Shown: piece after piece, positions 45,707 through 57,303 of the stretch
How the letters are laid out: the number at the start of each line of letters is the position of its first letter
Numbering within the stretch: position 1 is the first letter of the stretch
From: Lachnospiraceae bacterium
Lineage (GTDB): Bacteria > Bacillota > Clostridia > Lachnospirales > Lachnospiraceae
DNA: 64,000 nucleotides
Direction of reading: 5' to 3'
NCBI GenBank assembly: GCA_017470985.1
Contig: JAFUXA010000006.1
Coordinates: 36,041-100,040, forward strand
Notes under the pieces: model-generated
The model's database searches: none
What the model was told of the DNA's origin: nothing
What the model saw: only the letters and a program-made list of their open reading frames with translations
Position numbers and translations under genes: made by a program

Positions 45707-46636
45707 CTATCGTCTATCCTTTGGCAACCAATGTAAATCATAAGGTGTCATCTGATATACATAATAATTCAAGAAATTAGTATACAGCGCATTTGATACT
45801 GAACGCCACTGAAGCATTGGCTTCTCATCAACATTATCATCAGGATAATAATTGATTGGCATCTGTATATCCATACCCTTTTCCAAATCTCTCTTATATT
45901 CTTTGTCCAGAGTCAATCTATCATACTCAGGATGTCCCATGCAGAATATCTGACTATTGTCTCTAGACATTACAAGAAATATTCCTGCTTCTTCAGACTC
46001 TGCTAAAACAATCAGTTCCTTGTTGGCCTTGATTGCCTCCTCATCTGAAGTCGTATGTCTGGAATGTGGTGCCATAAACTCATCGTCAAATCCTCTAACA
46101 AGAGGAATCTTGCGATTGTGGACCTTATGATTATACACTCCGAAAATCTTCTGAGACAGAATAGTCTTCTTGATTCCATAGTGATAATACAATCCGGCCT
46201 GAGCACCCCAGCACTGATGAAATGTGCAAGTTACATGATCCCTGGTCCATTCCATTATCTCCTTCAACTCGTCCCAATAATCCACTTCCTCAAAATCCAT
46301 AAGTTCCACTGGCGCACCAGTAATTATGAATCCATCATAGTTATTGTCCTTTATATCTTCGAAATGCTCATAGAACTTATTCAAATGGGACAGAGAAGTA
46401 TTCTTGGATACATGATTTCTGGTTGTTAAGAATGTAACATTAACCTGTATAGGTGAGTTGGATAATGAGCGCAAAATCTGTAATTCTGTATCCTCCTTGA
46501 GGGGCATCAGATTTAGAATGCCTATCTCAATAGGACGAATATCCTGGTGAGTAGCTCTCTCCTCATCCATAACAAATATATTCTCATGTTCTAATATAGC
46601 CTTTGCAGGCAAATCACTCTGTGTTCTAATTGGCAT
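45707..46636 (-). CDS. metA: homoserine O-acyltransferase, predicted acetyl-CoA type
   Basis: A 309-residue MetA-family enzyme that activates homoserine for methionine synthesis. The acyl nucleophile is C142 in FHQCWGAQAGLYYHYG. Residue 111, in ITGAPVELMD, is glutamate. In the MetA fold, glutamate here goes with acetyl-CoA use and glycine with succinyl-CoA use, so this is predicted to be an acetyltransferase despite the traditional succinyltransferase name. It starts 3 bp after ligA. Confidence 0.93.
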   Translation of the reverse strand: MPIRTQSDLPAKAILEHENIFVMDEERATHQDIRPIEIGILNLMPLKEDTELQILRSLSNSPIQVNVTFLTTRNHVSKNTSLSHLNKFYEHFEDIKDNNYDGFIITGAPVELMDFEEVDYWDELKEIMEWTRDHVTCTFHQCWGAQAGLYYHYGIKKTILSQKIFGVYNHKVHNRKIPLVRGFDDEFMAPHSRHTTSDEEAIKANKELIVLAESEEAGIFLVMSRDNSQIFCMGHPEYDRLTLDKEYKRDLEKGMDIQMPINYYPDDNVDEKPMLQWRSVSNALYTNFLNYYVYQMTPYDLHWLPKDRR

Positions 46637-46639
46637 ATT

Positions 46640-48652
<2,013 letters not shown>

Positions 48653-48703
48653 TCACCTAATATATCATGTAATATTTTGCAATAGATATGCCTATAGAAT
48701 AAT

Positions 48704-49426
48704 TTACTCTGACTCCTTCAACTTCAAAGCCAATTGTAAATATTCCTCGTCAGTTATCTCGCGATATCCCCCAAGAGGAATACCATCCAACTTCAGATTT
48801 ACAATTCTGACCCTCTCTAAGTCTTTCACTCTGTAGCCCAGTTCCTGGCACATTCGTCTAATCTGGCGATTCATGCCCTGCATAAGCACAATCTTAAATT
48901 CAAATTTTGAAATCTTTTCCACCTGACACGGTCTTGTAATTTTGTCCAAGTCCTTCAGATATACTCCCTTGGACATTTTCTCAACAAATTCATAAGTGAT
49001 AGGCTTGTTAACGCGAACAATATATTCTTTCTCATGATTGTTCTTGGCTTTGAGGATCTTGTCCATGACCTCACCAATATTTGTCATCAATATCAGACCA
49101 TGTGAATCCTTGTCCAATCTCCCCACCGGGTACAATCTGGTAGGATAATTAATAAAATCAACAATATTATCCTTTTCGCGCTTCTCGGCTGTACTTACAA
49201 TTCCAACAGGTTTATTTACCAGAAGCAATACAGGCGATTGCTTGCCGCCTACTTTCACTCCCATAAATGTAATTTCATCCTCCGGCATGATTCGCTGTCC
49301 TACCGTAGCTCTTCTTCCATTTATAAGTACATTTCCTGCTTCTATTTGTCTATCAGCTTCTCGTCTGGAACAAATACCAGCCTCGCTGAGATACTTGTTT
49401 AATCTTTCTCCATTTTCATTTCCCAT
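48704..49426 (-). CDS. 23S rRNA pseudouridine synthase, RluF/RluB type
   Basis: A 240-residue RsuA-family enzyme with an N-terminal S4 domain (ERLNKYLSEAGICSRREADR). The catalytic aspartate is in YPVGRLDKDSHGLILMTN. Both RluB and RluF share this layout, and the NRQIRRMCQELGY end suggests the RluF side. The exact target uridine is inference. Confidence 0.88.
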   Translation of the reverse strand: MGNENGERLNKYLSEAGICSRREADRQIEAGNVLINGRRATVGQRIMPEDEITFMGVKVGGKQSPVLLLVNKPVGIVSTAEKREKDNIVDFINYPTRLYPVGRLDKDSHGLILMTNIGEVMDKILKAKNNHEKEYIVRVNKPITYEFVEKMSKGVYLKDLDKITRPCQVEKISKFEFKIVLMQGMNRQIRRMCQELGYRVKDLERVRIVNLKLDGIPLGGYREITDEEYLQLALKLKESE

Positions 49427-49445
49427 TTCATGACCTCCCTATATA

Positions 49446-49473
49446 TAAAGGGCGAAGGCACAAGCCTCCGCCC
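49446..49473 (-). terminator. intrinsic terminator of the SH3-domain gene
   Basis: In minus-strand RNA GGGCGGAGGC pairs fully with GCCUUCGCCC (one GU) around a UUGU loop, followed by UUUAUAUAU. Confidence 0.88.
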
Positions 49474-49485
49474 ACATACGCTTTC

Positions 49486-50751
49486 TTACTTTAAATACTC
49501 TGTCTTACAATATCCGGCCTGACCCTTGTAACTTACTTTAGACCAACCATTTCCAGCATCCTCAAGAACTGTAATGGTATCTCCCTTATATGCCATGGCA
49601 ACCTTCTGTGAACTGCTATCTGGATTTGCTCGTACATTTACCGTATCCGACAGAACTACATCCTTACCAGCAGCTGCATTATCAGTTGTTGTAGTATTTG
49701 TTGCAGCTGAAGCATCACTTACATCAACAAAATCAGCACTTACATACGCCTTGGTTCCGTTGAAATCGATTTTAGCCCAACCATTTGCCACACTATATAC
49801 AGTAACCACATCACCCTTGTTAACCTTGCCAAGAGAATTGCCGTCAGAAGATGCAGCATCTCTTACATGGATGTCTGAAGCATTGATTGTACCCTGCTTT
49901 GCATTGGCAGCTTCCTGTGCATCCGCAGCAGCCTGTGCTTCTGCAGCAGCCTGTGCTTCTGCAGCGGCCTTTGCTTCCTCTGCAGCCTTCTGCTCAGCTT
50001 CCTGCTTAGCAGCTTCCTCTGCAGCAACCTGCGCCTTATAATCTGTAGCCCACTTTGTAATTGACTGCTGTAAAGTACTATTTACAAATGTGCTAAGCTT
50101 CTCATCTGCAAGCATTGCCTCATTACATTCCTGCTGAACCTGTGCCTGAAGTGCAAGTACATCTTCCTGCTGTTCAAATGCTGCAATCAAAGCTGTAATG
50201 GAACTATCCATCTGATACTCGCCTGCATTCTGATTATATAATCCATAAGTATTATTGATATACAGGTTACCATTTTCATCTGTCTCAACATAGAAGAAAT
50301 CCAGTCCGGCAACCGGAGTATCTATGTCATTAAATTTAATCTGCAAATATGCTGATACCAGATAAGCATTCTCATCGATTCCACGCTTAGTATACAATTT
50401 AATGTTCTGATATTTTTCAATAAACTGACTGTAGTTCTGAATATAACTCTGCTCAGCTGCCGAAACAGGTGTAGCATATTTCTGTAATGTCTCAACATCT
50501 CCTGCAGCATATGCATTGTAATAATTTGTAATCAAATCCAACAACTTCTGGTCTTCGTTTTCTTCATAGGACTGATAAGCTCCAGCCATTGGATTCTTGC
50601 TTGAAGCAGAACCGTCTGTTCCCACAGCCAAGATGCACATCATAAGAACGAACACACCAACTGCACCAATATATCTCTTATTCTTTACAAGAAAATTTCT
50701 AATTCCATCTATATCAATCTTTTTTATAATCTCTTTTACTTTATCTAACAC
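49486..50751 (-). CDS. membrane-anchored protein with two bacterial SH3 domains
   Basis: A 421-residue protein with a GTG start preceded by GGGAGG. A cytosolic basic N-terminus leads into a transmembrane anchor at about 28-44. An extracytoplasmic domain follows (to ~235), then an Ala/Glu-rich coiled coil at about 240-285, rich in KAAAEAQAAAEAQAA-type repeats. Two SH3b modules (about 292-345 and 365-421) end the protein. Such modules bind peptidoglycan peptides. It is probably a cell-wall-associated sensor or structural protein. It follows tRNA-Arg by 69 bp without a clear terminator between. Confidence 0.82.
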   Translation of the reverse strand: MLDKVKEIIKKIDIDGIRNFLVKNKRYIGAVGVFVLMMCILAVGTDGSASSKNPMAGAYQSYEENEDQKLLDLITNYYNAYAAGDVETLQKYATPVSAAEQSYIQNYSQFIEKYQNIKLYTKRGIDENAYLVSAYLQIKFNDIDTPVAGLDFFYVETDENGNLYINNTYGLYNQNAGEYQMDSSITALIAAFEQQEDVLALQAQVQQECNEAMLADEKLSTFVNSTLQQSITKWATDYKAQVAAEEAAKQEAEQKAAEEAKAAAEAQAAAEAQAAADAQEAANAKQGTINASDIHVRDAASSDGNSLGKVNKGDVVTVYSVANGWAKIDFNGTKAYVSADFVDVSDASAATNTTTTDNAAAGKDVVLSDTVNVRANPDSSSQKVAMAYKGDTITVLEDAGNGWSKVSYKGQAGYCKTEYLK

Positions 50752-50820
50752 TAGTCAATCCTCCCAAATCTATGAATATTACCCTCCAAAACAGAAGATA
50801 AATAATAATCTTAAAATAAA

Positions 50821-50894
50821 TGTAGACGACTGGATTCGAACCAGCGGTCTTCGGAGTCGGAGTCCGATGCGTTATCCAGCTACGCTACGCCTAC
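50821..50894 (-). tRNA. tRNA-Arg(CCG)
   Basis: On the minus strand the acceptor GTAGGCG/CGTCTAC, D arm, anticodon stem TCGGA/TCCGA with loop CTCCGAC (anticodon CCG) and T arm CTGGTTCGAATCCAG all fold. The discriminator base is A, and CCA is not encoded. Confidence 0.94.
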
Positions 50895-50904
50895 ATACCC
50901 TTCT

Positions 50905-50933
50905 ATATTAGCAAATAGGCATATCAAAGTCAA
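50905..50933 (-). promoter_or_regulatory. sigma-A promoter of tRNA-Arg
   Basis: TTGACT, a 17-nt spacer, TAATAT on the minus strand, 11 bp before the tRNA. Confidence 0.85.
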
Positions 50934-50985
50934 TTTAGAAACCCTTATATTTCAGCCATTTTCAGCCATTTTCCTCATATAATAA

Positions 50986-51741
50986 TCATACATAATTTTG
51001 ATGAATAATATTCAACACTTTGGCCAAATCATTAGCATCAACCTGTCCTGGCGCACTGGCCTCTCCTATGCATCCAAATGTAATGCACGAACCATAGGCC
51101 TCGCCACACATTCTGCTTATTACGCCCAACTTTCCCATAGACATTGCCACGATTGAAGCATCAGAATATTCTACAACAAAATCATTGGTAACATGTAACA
51201 GATTCAACACATCAGTCATATCTTTGGGAGTCACTGCAAGTTTTACAATATCAGCATTGCCATTTAACATTTCCTCATAAATCATTGTCAATGTAGATAC
51301 ATCCGGCGTCTCATCAAAATCGTGATGAGATGATATAACCTTGCCACCCATTTCATGAATATTTTTTATAACCTGACTAGGTTTATCAAGCTCGAAGAAT
51401 TCCACATCAATTAAATCTGCCGCATGCATACCTGCAAGACGTACATAATACTCTCCCAACTTATCATTTTCAATATGAGCATTGCCACCCTGTCCTGCTG
51501 TTCTCAAGGTAGCAAGAAGAACTGTATTATTACATAATTCTGCAAGCTCATCCAAAACCATACGCACTTTGTCCAGATTGAGATAATCCTTAAAACAATC
51601 AATTCTCCATTCAATCATAGGACATTTTGTATCTATAGCTTTTTTTGCATTTGCAATAACATTATCAATATCATTTCCCATAACAGGAACACATATAACC
51701 GGCTTGCTGCCGCTTTTAAATTCTACACCTTTAATCAACAT
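50986..51741 (-). CDS. aroD: type I 3-dehydroquinate dehydratase
   Basis: Third step of the shikimate route, via a Schiff base. The 251 residues contain the catalytic histidine in VISSHHDFDETP and the Schiff-base lysine in ADIVKLAVTPKDM. I use the ATG at 51741, with GGAGAGG upstream; a GTG nine codons earlier is in frame but would include that site. It is divergent from the DAHP synthase gene, so two shikimate-route genes share an intergenic region. Confidence 0.94.
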   Translation of the reverse strand: MLIKGVEFKSGSKPVICVPVMGNDIDNVIANAKKAIDTKCPMIEWRIDCFKDYLNLDKVRMVLDELAELCNNTVLLATLRTAGQGGNAHIENDKLGEYYVRLAGMHAADLIDVEFFELDKPSQVIKNIHEMGGKVISSHHDFDETPDVSTLTMIYEEMLNGNADIVKLAVTPKDMTDVLNLLHVTNDFVVEYSDASIVAMSMGKLGVISRMCGEAYGSCITFGCIGEASAPGQVDANDLAKVLNIIHQNYV

Positions 51742-51787
51742 ATGCACTGTATCCTCTCCACAATACACGAACTCAAGTCACCGTATA

Positions 51788-51816
51788 AGTATAAAGCACA
51801 TTATAATCATTGGCAA
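51788..51816 (-). promoter_or_regulatory. sigma-A promoter of aroD
   Basis: TTGCCA, a 17-nt spacer, TATACT on the minus strand. Confidence 0.75.
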
Positions 51817-51836
51817 TAAAGTAAATACGTGAAAAA

Positions 51837-51865
51837 TTGACACAGATATGCTTTTTTACTATTAT
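51837..51865 (+). promoter_or_regulatory. sigma-A promoter of the DAHP synthase gene
   Basis: TTGACA, a 17-nt spacer, TATTAT on the plus strand. It is 20 bp from the divergent aroD promoter. Confidence 0.85.
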
Positions 51866-51903
51866 TTACTATAAAGATTTTTGAGGACAAGGAGATTTAA
51901 GAA

Positions 51904-52938
51904 ATGAGTTTTACATATTTGAAACCTATGCCATCACCGGAAGAAATAAAAGATATGCTTCCAATGACATCCAAAATGCAGGCAATCAAGAAGCAGAACG
52001 ATTCAGAAATTGCCGATATTATAACGGGAAAAGATTCACGAGTTCTAGCAATCATTGGACCCTGTTCAGCTGACAATGAGGATTCAGTAGTTGAATATGT
52101 AAGTCGTCTTGCTCCTATTCAAGAAGAGATAAAGGACAGAGTCAAAATTGTACCTCGCATATATACCAATAAACCAAGAACAACAGGTTCCGGTTACAAA
52201 GGCATCGCTTCCCAGCCTGATCCAACTCAGTCTCCGGATATGGTAGAAGGCTTGATTACCATGAGAAAGATGCATTTAAAGGCAATATTGGAAAGTGAAT
52301 TCACTTCAGCAGATGAGATGTTATATCCAGAGAACTGGCCTTATGTGGAAGACATGTTGTCTTATGTAGCAATTGGTGCCAGATCAGTGGAGGATCAGCA
52401 TCATAGATTGACAGTCAGCGGTTTCGATGTAGCTTCCGGAATGAAGAATCCTACTTCAGGAGATTTCTCCGTAATGCTCAACTCAGTATATGCAGCCCAG
52501 CATCCGCACCACTTCACTTACGCCGGATACGAGGTAAGAACAACAGGAAATCCTCTGGCTCATACCATTTTGCGTGGAGCTGTAAGCAAGCATGGCAACA
52601 GCACCCAGAATTATCACTATGAAGATTTACTTCGCTTAGCTGATATGTATAACGCCATGGATCTCGTAAATCCTGCATGTATTGTAGATGCCAACCATTC
52701 CAACTCTGGCAAGAAATACAAAGAACAAATCAGAATTGTAAGGGAAGTAATGGCCAGTCGCCAGTTCTCAAATGATATCAAAAACCTAGTAAAAGGTGTA
52801 ATGATTGAAAGTTATTTAGAGGAAGGCTGTCAGCCAATTTCTGAAAACCAGGTATATGGCAAATCCATCACAGACCCTTGTCTCGGATGGGAAGATTCAG
52901 TAAATCTCCTATATATGATTGCTGAAATGAATAAGTAA
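51904..52938 (+). CDS. 3-deoxy-7-phosphoheptulonate synthase (AroFGH type)
   Basis: First committed step of aromatic amino-acid synthesis, from PEP and erythrose 4-phosphate. The 344 residues match the class I alpha (E. coli AroF/G/H-like) form: IIGPCSADNEDSVVEYV, the YTNKPRTTGSGYKG loop, the AIGARSVEDQHHR region and the VDANHSNSGKKY metal site. The ATG follows AAGGAG at a good spacing. Which aromatic amino acid inhibits it cannot be said. Confidence 0.95.
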   Translation: MSFTYLKPMPSPEEIKDMLPMTSKMQAIKKQNDSEIADIITGKDSRVLAIIGPCSADNEDSVVEYVSRLAPIQEEIKDRVKIVPRIYTNKPRTTGSGYKGIASQPDPTQSPDMVEGLITMRKMHLKAILESEFTSADEMLYPENWPYVEDMLSYVAIGARSVEDQHHRLTVSGFDVASGMKNPTSGDFSVMLNSVYAAQHPHHFTYAGYEVRTTGNPLAHTILRGAVSKHGNSTQNYHYEDLLRLADMYNAMDLVNPACIVDANHSNSGKKYKEQIRIVREVMASRQFSNDIKNLVKGVMIESYLEEGCQPISENQVYGKSITDPCLGWEDSVNLLYMIAEMNK

Positions 52939-52961
52939 TAAATAGAATCATAAATAAGCAA

Positions 52962-52991
52962 AAACCGGAAGAACGATTATTCTTCCGGTTT
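52962..52991. terminator. bidirectional terminator between the DAHP synthase and NUDIX genes
   Basis: A perfect 12-bp stem, AAACCGGAAGAA/TTCTTCCGGTTT, with a 6-nt loop between convergent genes. Confidence 0.92.
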
Positions 52992-53003
52992 AATTTTATA
53001 GAG

Positions 53004-53561
53004 TTATTTATCACCAAGAAGAACCTTGGTCTCATAAGCCAAAATTGCTGCCACAGTCTTGGAATCCTGTATATTGCCTGCATAGATTTCTTGTAAAGCT
53101 TCTTCCATGGTCCATGGTTTTACATCTATCACTTCTGCTTCATCCAATTGTTGTTTGCCTGGTTTCAAATTTCTAGCCAGGTATACATCGATTGCTTCAT
53201 CACAAAAAGCCACGGTGGTTTTCAGAGAAATAAGAAATGTAATATCATCGCTACTGTATCCTGTCTCCTCTGTTAGCTCTCTTGACGCGCTGACAATTGT
53301 AGGCTCATCCAGAGAATCTCTGCATCCCGCAGGAACCTCCCAGGTCATTCGATTTAATGCCGGTCTGTACTGATGTACAAGAACTATTCTCCCATCATCC
53401 AACACAGGAAGTACACAGGCAGCTCCTGTTCTATGACTTACAAAATCCCACTCCTGTGTATTGCCATCTGGCAACTCCATTGTATCGCTATATACATCCA
53501 CAATTGAACCTGCATGCACAAGTCTACGGTTAATTCTCTTGACATATTCTTTCTCAGCCAT
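53004..53561 (-). CDS. NUDIX hydrolase (ADP-ribose pyrophosphatase-like)
   Basis: A 185-residue enzyme of the ADPRase group: the VRIVHQYRPA-like strand (IVLVHQYRPALN), then WEVPAGCRDSLDE and SRELTEETGY. The NUDIX box carries one extra residue between its first glycine and glutamate; the catalytic REL.EE is intact. ADP-ribose or a related nucleoside diphosphate sugar is the likely substrate. Confidence 0.88.
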   Translation of the reverse strand: MAEKEYVKRINRRLVHAGSIVDVYSDTMELPDGNTQEWDFVSHRTGAACVLPVLDDGRIVLVHQYRPALNRMTWEVPAGCRDSLDEPTIVSASRELTEETGYSSDDITFLISLKTTVAFCDEAIDVYLARNLKPGKQQLDEAEVIDVKPWTMEEALQEIYAGNIQDSKTVAAILAYETKVLLGDK

Positions 53562-53636
53562 ATATTTACCTTTCCTTTACCAATGCTTATATCCAACACA
53601 CATTATAGTCATCTTCTCGAAAAATGTATAGTTCAC

Positions 53637-53671
53637 AAAAAAAGATAGCCAGTGCAATGCACTGACTATCT
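53637..53671 (-). terminator. intrinsic terminator of rny
   Basis: AGATAG and CAGTGC arms pair with GCACTG and CTATCT (one GU between them), a 3-nt loop, then a run of seven T on the minus strand. Confidence 0.93.
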
Positions 53672-53678
53672 AGTGTAA

Positions 53679-55232
53679 TTACTTAGCCACATCTGTAACT
53701 CGTGATTCACGAATCACATTAACTTTGATCTGTCCAGGATATTCCATTTCAGCTTCAATACGCTTTGCAATATCCCTAGCCATCAATACCATATCAGCAT
53801 CGTTGACCTGATCAGGAACTACCATTACTCGGACTTCCCTTCCGGCTTGAATAGCAAAGGACTTTTCAACTCCCTTGAACTCATTAGTAATCTCTTCTAA
53901 CTGTTGTAATCTGTTTGAATATGCTTCAATTGTCTCTCTACGTGCACCAGGTCTTGCAGCACTAATTGTATCTGCAGCCTGTACAAGGCTTGCTAATAAT
54001 GTCTCAGGTTCTACATCACCATGATGAGCTTCTACTGCATTAATAACAACACGATTTTCCTTGTATCTCTTACACAATTCAACACCAAGCTGAACGTGCG
54101 AACCTTCCATCTCTCTGTCAACTGCCTTACCGATATCATGAAGGAGACCTGCTCTCTTTGCAGTTCTAACATCTTCACCAATTTCAGCAGCCAGTAAGCC
54201 AGCTAATTGAGCAACCTCAATAGAGTGCTTCAATACATTCTGACCATAACTTGTACGGAATCTTAACTTACCAAGTAACTTGATAAGTTCTGGATGGATA
54301 CCATGTACACCAACTTCAAGAGCAGCAGCTTCACCTTCCTCACGAATAAGCTGATCTACTTCCTTCTGAGCCTTCTCAACCATCTCTTCAATTCTGGCTG
54401 GATGTATACGTCCATCTACTATAAGTTTCTCCAAAGCAATACGTGCAACTTCACGTCTTACTGGATCAAATGATGATAGGATAACTGCTTCCGGTGTATC
54501 ATCAATAATTAATTCAACACCTGTCAATGTTTCAAGAGTTCTGATATTTCTTCCCTCTCTACCAATGATTCTACCCTTCATCTCATCGCTAGGAAGCTGT
54601 ACAACTGAAATTGTTGTCTCAGCTACGTGATCAGCTGCACACTTCTGAATTGCAGTAACCACAATGTCCTTTGCTTTCTTGTTGGCCTCATCTTTTGCTT
54701 GTGCTATCGACTCCTTAACCAACTTTGCGGCGTCGACCTTTGCATCTTCTTCAACAGTTTTTAAAAGAAATTCTTTTGCCTGTTCGGAGGTAAGTCCAGA
54801 GATTCTCTCTAATTCCTGTACTCGTTGCTCATTTAATTTGGCAACTTCTTCCTTCTCCTTGTTAAGTACCGCTTCCTTTCTAGCAAATTCAGCTTCTCTC
54901 TTTTCCAAGGCTTCATTCTTCTTATCAAGATTTTCTTCCTTTTGAGCAATTCTATGCTCATTCTTAGAAATCTCAGAACGACGTTCTCTTATTTCTTTGT
55001 CCAATTCATTCTTGGTTCTAAGAGATTCTTCCTTAGCCTCTAAAAGTGCTTCTCGCTTCTTTGTCTCTGCAGTTTTAACAGCTTCATCGATAATCTCGCG
55101 AGCCTTATCTTCAGCATTGCCAATTTTAAGTGCAGATGCTTTCTGATAGTTCTTATTTGCAATAAACAAAGATGTAGGAACGGCAACTACAAGTGTAATA
55201 ATAACTGCTATAATAACTGCTATTAATTGCAC
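53679..55232 (-). CDS. rny: ribonuclease Y
   Basis: Membrane-anchored endoribonuclease that starts mRNA decay in Firmicutes. The 517-residue protein has an N-terminal transmembrane helix ([17 protein letters not shown]), a long Glu/Lys-rich coiled coil (~35-190), a KH domain ([20 protein letters not shown]), and a C-terminal HD domain ([15 protein letters not shown]). The upstream palindrome at its promoter suggests it is itself regulated. Confidence 0.96.
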   Translation of the reverse strand: MQLIAVIIAVIITLVVAVPTSLFIANKNYQKASALKIGNAEDKAREIIDEAVKTAETKKREALLEAKEESLRTKNELDKEIRERRSEISKNEHRIAQKEENLDKKNEALEKREAEFARKEAVLNKEKEEVAKLNEQRVQELERISGLTSEQAKEFLLKTVEEDAKVDAAKLVKESIAQAKDEANKKAKDIVVTAIQKCAADHVAETTISVVQLPSDEMKGRIIGREGRNIRTLETLTGVELIIDDTPEAVILSSFDPVRREVARIALEKLIVDGRIHPARIEEMVEKAQKEVDQLIREEGEAAALEVGVHGIHPELIKLLGKLRFRTSYGQNVLKHSIEVAQLAGLLAAEIGEDVRTAKRAGLLHDIGKAVDREMEGSHVQLGVELCKRYKENRVVINAVEAHHGDVEPETLLASLVQAADTISAARPGARRETIEAYSNRLQQLEEITNEFKGVEKSFAIQAGREVRVMVVPDQVNDADMVLMARDIAKRIEAEMEYPGQIKVNVIRESRVTDVAK

Positions 55233-55309
55233 AGGAGCACCTCCTTTTATTAAATTTTTACTCTATATACAAAACGAAATAATCTTTTTTGCATATATCA
55301 TTACAACAT

Positions 55310-55343
55310 AATAAAGTTTAAACTTTATTGTATTCTATGTCAA
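55310..55343 (-). promoter_or_regulatory. promoter of rny overlapped by a 20-bp perfect palindrome
   Basis: TTGACA (55338-55343), 17-nt spacer, TAAACT (55315-55320) on the minus strand. The sequence AATAAAGTTTAAACTTTATT at 55310-55329 is its own reverse complement and covers the -10, so it looks like an operator for a dimeric repressor. Confidence 0.7.
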
Positions 55344-55404
55344 GCAAGTACACAAAATCTTGGGGCTTAATATGTGCTGCTGTCACACATATATGAATCA
55401 GAAT

Positions 55405-56031
55405 TTAATCATATAAATCCAAGTCTCCGCCCTTCATTACCTTACTAATATCAGATGAAGTAAAACCTCTTCCCATGAGAAATCTATACATCTTGGCCCT
55501 CTCTTCATAAGTAGCTTCATCAGGATTATAATGACGCTTCTGTAACAGCTTGCGTATAAGTTCACTCTGAGAATTGGTATATTCCTCCTCCATAGATGAT
55601 TCAATAACATCCTTGGATATTCCCTTCTTCATCAAATCCTGTTTGATTCTATTACGACTTCTGGTGTCCTGATAGAATCTGATATATGACTTTGCCAGTC
55701 TCTCATCATCTAAATAATGATATTTATATACATATTCTATGGCAGCATCAATGGCCTCTGTCGGATAACCTGCTGCATGAAGTTTATCCCTCAATTGAGC
55801 TTCAGATCTGTCCATCTTCTCAAGAAGAAACATAGCCCTCTTGGTTGCTCTTGGAATATAAATTTCTTCAAGGAGCTGATTATACAGCTCCTCTGTAATC
55901 TCCATTCCTTCTTCCAGATTATATGTACGAACTTCCTTGTTATATAGCACAAAATCTGCCCCATTAGAGAGGCAGACTTTCTTTTTTGCTTTTTGTATCT
56001 GTTTAATTGATAGTATATAACTATTCTGCAT
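55405..56031 (-). CDS. recX: regulatory protein RecX
   Basis: A 208-residue helical-repeat protein that inhibits RecA filaments. The core motif is [15 protein letters not shown], then [20 protein letters not shown] and [12 protein letters not shown]. The start overlaps the recA 3' end by 11 nt, which fixes its link to the SOS-controlled recA. Confidence 0.93.
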   Translation of the reverse strand: MQNSYILSIKQIQKAKKKVCLSNGADFVLYNKEVRTYNLEEGMEITEELYNQLLEEIYIPRATKRAMFLLEKMDRSEAQLRDKLHAAGYPTEAIDAAIEYVYKYHYLDDERLAKSYIRFYQDTRSRNRIKQDLMKKGISKDVIESSMEEEYTNSQSELIRKLLQKRHYNPDEATYEERAKMYRFLMGRGFTSSDISKVMKGGDLDLYD

Positions 56032-57064
56032 CAGATTCCCCTGTATTATCTACATCGTTTTCCACATCATCCACATTGAAGTAGTGTTCTCTTACCTGTT
56101 CTTCAATCTCAGCAAAGATTGCAGGATTCTCCTTCAAGAAGTTCTTAGCATTCTCACGACCCTGTCCAATCTTGTCCCCCTTATATGCATACCATGCACC
56201 GGATTTATTAACTATATCTAAGTCTGAAGCAATATCAAGAACATCACCTTCTCTGGAAATACCCTGACCGAACATAATATCAAATTCAGCCTCCTTGAAT
56301 GGAGGTGCAATCTTGTTCTTTACAACCTTGATTCTGGTTCTATTTCCAATAACCTCACCAGACTGCTTAATAGCCTCAATACGACGCACATCAAGTCTCA
56401 CTGATGAGTAGAATTTCAATGCACGACCACCAGTTGTTGTCTCAGGATTACCGAACATAATTCCAACTTTTTCTCTCAACTGGTTAATAAAAATAACAAT
56501 ACAGTTAGATTTACTAATTACAGCTGTGAGCTTACGCAATGCCTGTGACATAAGTCTAGCCTGTAATCCTACATGAGAATCACCCATATCTCCATCAATT
56601 TCAGCCTTTGGAACCAATGCTGCAACTGAATCCACAATAACAATATCAACGGCGCCTGAGCGAACCATTGTCTCACAAATCTCAAGAGCCTGCTCTCCGT
56701 TATCTGGCTGTGAAATATATAAGTTGTCAATATCCACTCCAATGTTCTTAGCATATACAGGATCAAGTGCATGTTCTGCATCAATAAATCCTGCGATTCC
56801 TCCCTGCTTCTGAACCTCTGCAACTGCGTGAAGTGCAACTGTTGTCTTACCTGATGATTCAGGTCCATATATCTCTATAATACGTCCCTTTGGTAAACCG
56901 CCCTGTCCTAATGCTATATCCAGGCTAAGAGATCCTGTTGGAACTGTCTCCACCTTCATCATGTTGCTGGTATCACCCAGCTTCATAACTGATCCCTTTC
57001 CATACTGCTTCTCTATCTGTGAAATTGCCGCATCTAATGCTCTAAGCTTATCTTCATTTGCCAT
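56021..57064 (-). CDS. recA: recombinase RecA
   Basis: A 347-residue strand-exchange ATPase and SOS coprotease. The Walker A is GPESSGKT at 67-74, the N-terminal segment is [24 protein letters not shown] in two parts, and the C-terminal tail is acidic. It is transcribed from a consensus promoter between two SOS boxes, with recX downstream. Confidence 0.98.
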   Translation of the reverse strand: MANEDKLRALDAAISQIEKQYGKGSVMKLGDTSNMMKVETVPTGSLSLDIALGQGGLPKGRIIEIYGPESSGKTTVALHAVAEVQKQGGIAGFIDAEHALDPVYAKNIGVDIDNLYISQPDNGEQALEICETMVRSGAVDIVIVDSVAALVPKAEIDGDMGDSHVGLQARLMSQALRKLTAVISKSNCIVIFINQLREKVGIMFGNPETTTGGRALKFYSSVRLDVRRIEAIKQSGEVIGNRTRIKVVKNKIAPPFKEAEFDIMFGQGISREGDVLDIASDLDIVNKSGAWYAYKGDKIGQGRENAKNFLKENPAIFAEIEEQVREHYFNVDDVENDVDNTGESDAE

Positions 57065-57083
57065 ATCCTTACTCCTCTATACC

Positions 57084-57097
57084 CGAACCTGTGTTCG
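57084..57097. promoter_or_regulatory. SOS (LexA) box, recA proximal
   Basis: CGAACCTGTGTTCG, a perfect CGAAC-N4-GTTCG, between the -10 and the recA start codon. Confidence 0.85.
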
Positions 57098-57113
57098 TTT
57101 TTCGTTTGATAAT

Positions 57114-57142
57114 ATATTATAACAACCAATTTTAAATGTCAA
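57114..57142 (-). promoter_or_regulatory. sigma-A promoter of recA
   Basis: TTGACA, a 17-nt spacer, TAATAT on the minus strand. Confidence 0.85.
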
Positions 57143-57150
57143 CATTCTTT

Positions 57151-57164
57151 CGAATATTTGTTCG
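57151..57164. promoter_or_regulatory. second SOS (LexA) box, recA distal
   Basis: CGAATATTTGTTCG, one mismatch from the consensus. It lies just upstream of the -35, so the two boxes bracket the promoter. Confidence 0.65.
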
Positions 57165-57200
57165 ATTATTTTAACAGAAAAATTTTCTTGAATAAGAATG

Positions 57201-57229
57201 AAAAAAGACAGCGCGAAAAGCGCTGTCTT
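57201..57229 (-). terminator. intrinsic terminator of prfC
   Basis: AAGACAGCGC/GCGCTGTCTT, perfect 10 bp, loop of 5, then TTTTTT on the minus strand. Confidence 0.95.
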
Positions 57230-57303
57230 CATTATAGATTTCATATGAAAAATATGTCAACCATATTTTACTGGTTCTTATGAAATTTACGAACTGTATT
57301 TTA

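Noticed and set aside
50951-50975. Tandem TTTCAGCCAT repeat between aroD and tRNA-Arg
   Set aside because: Only two short units in a 90-bp spacer; no pairing partner and no sign of a functional site.
55370-55400. Weak TATGTG/CACATA hairpin after recX
   Set aside because: Six-base stem without a U-tract on the relevant strand; not convincing as a terminator.
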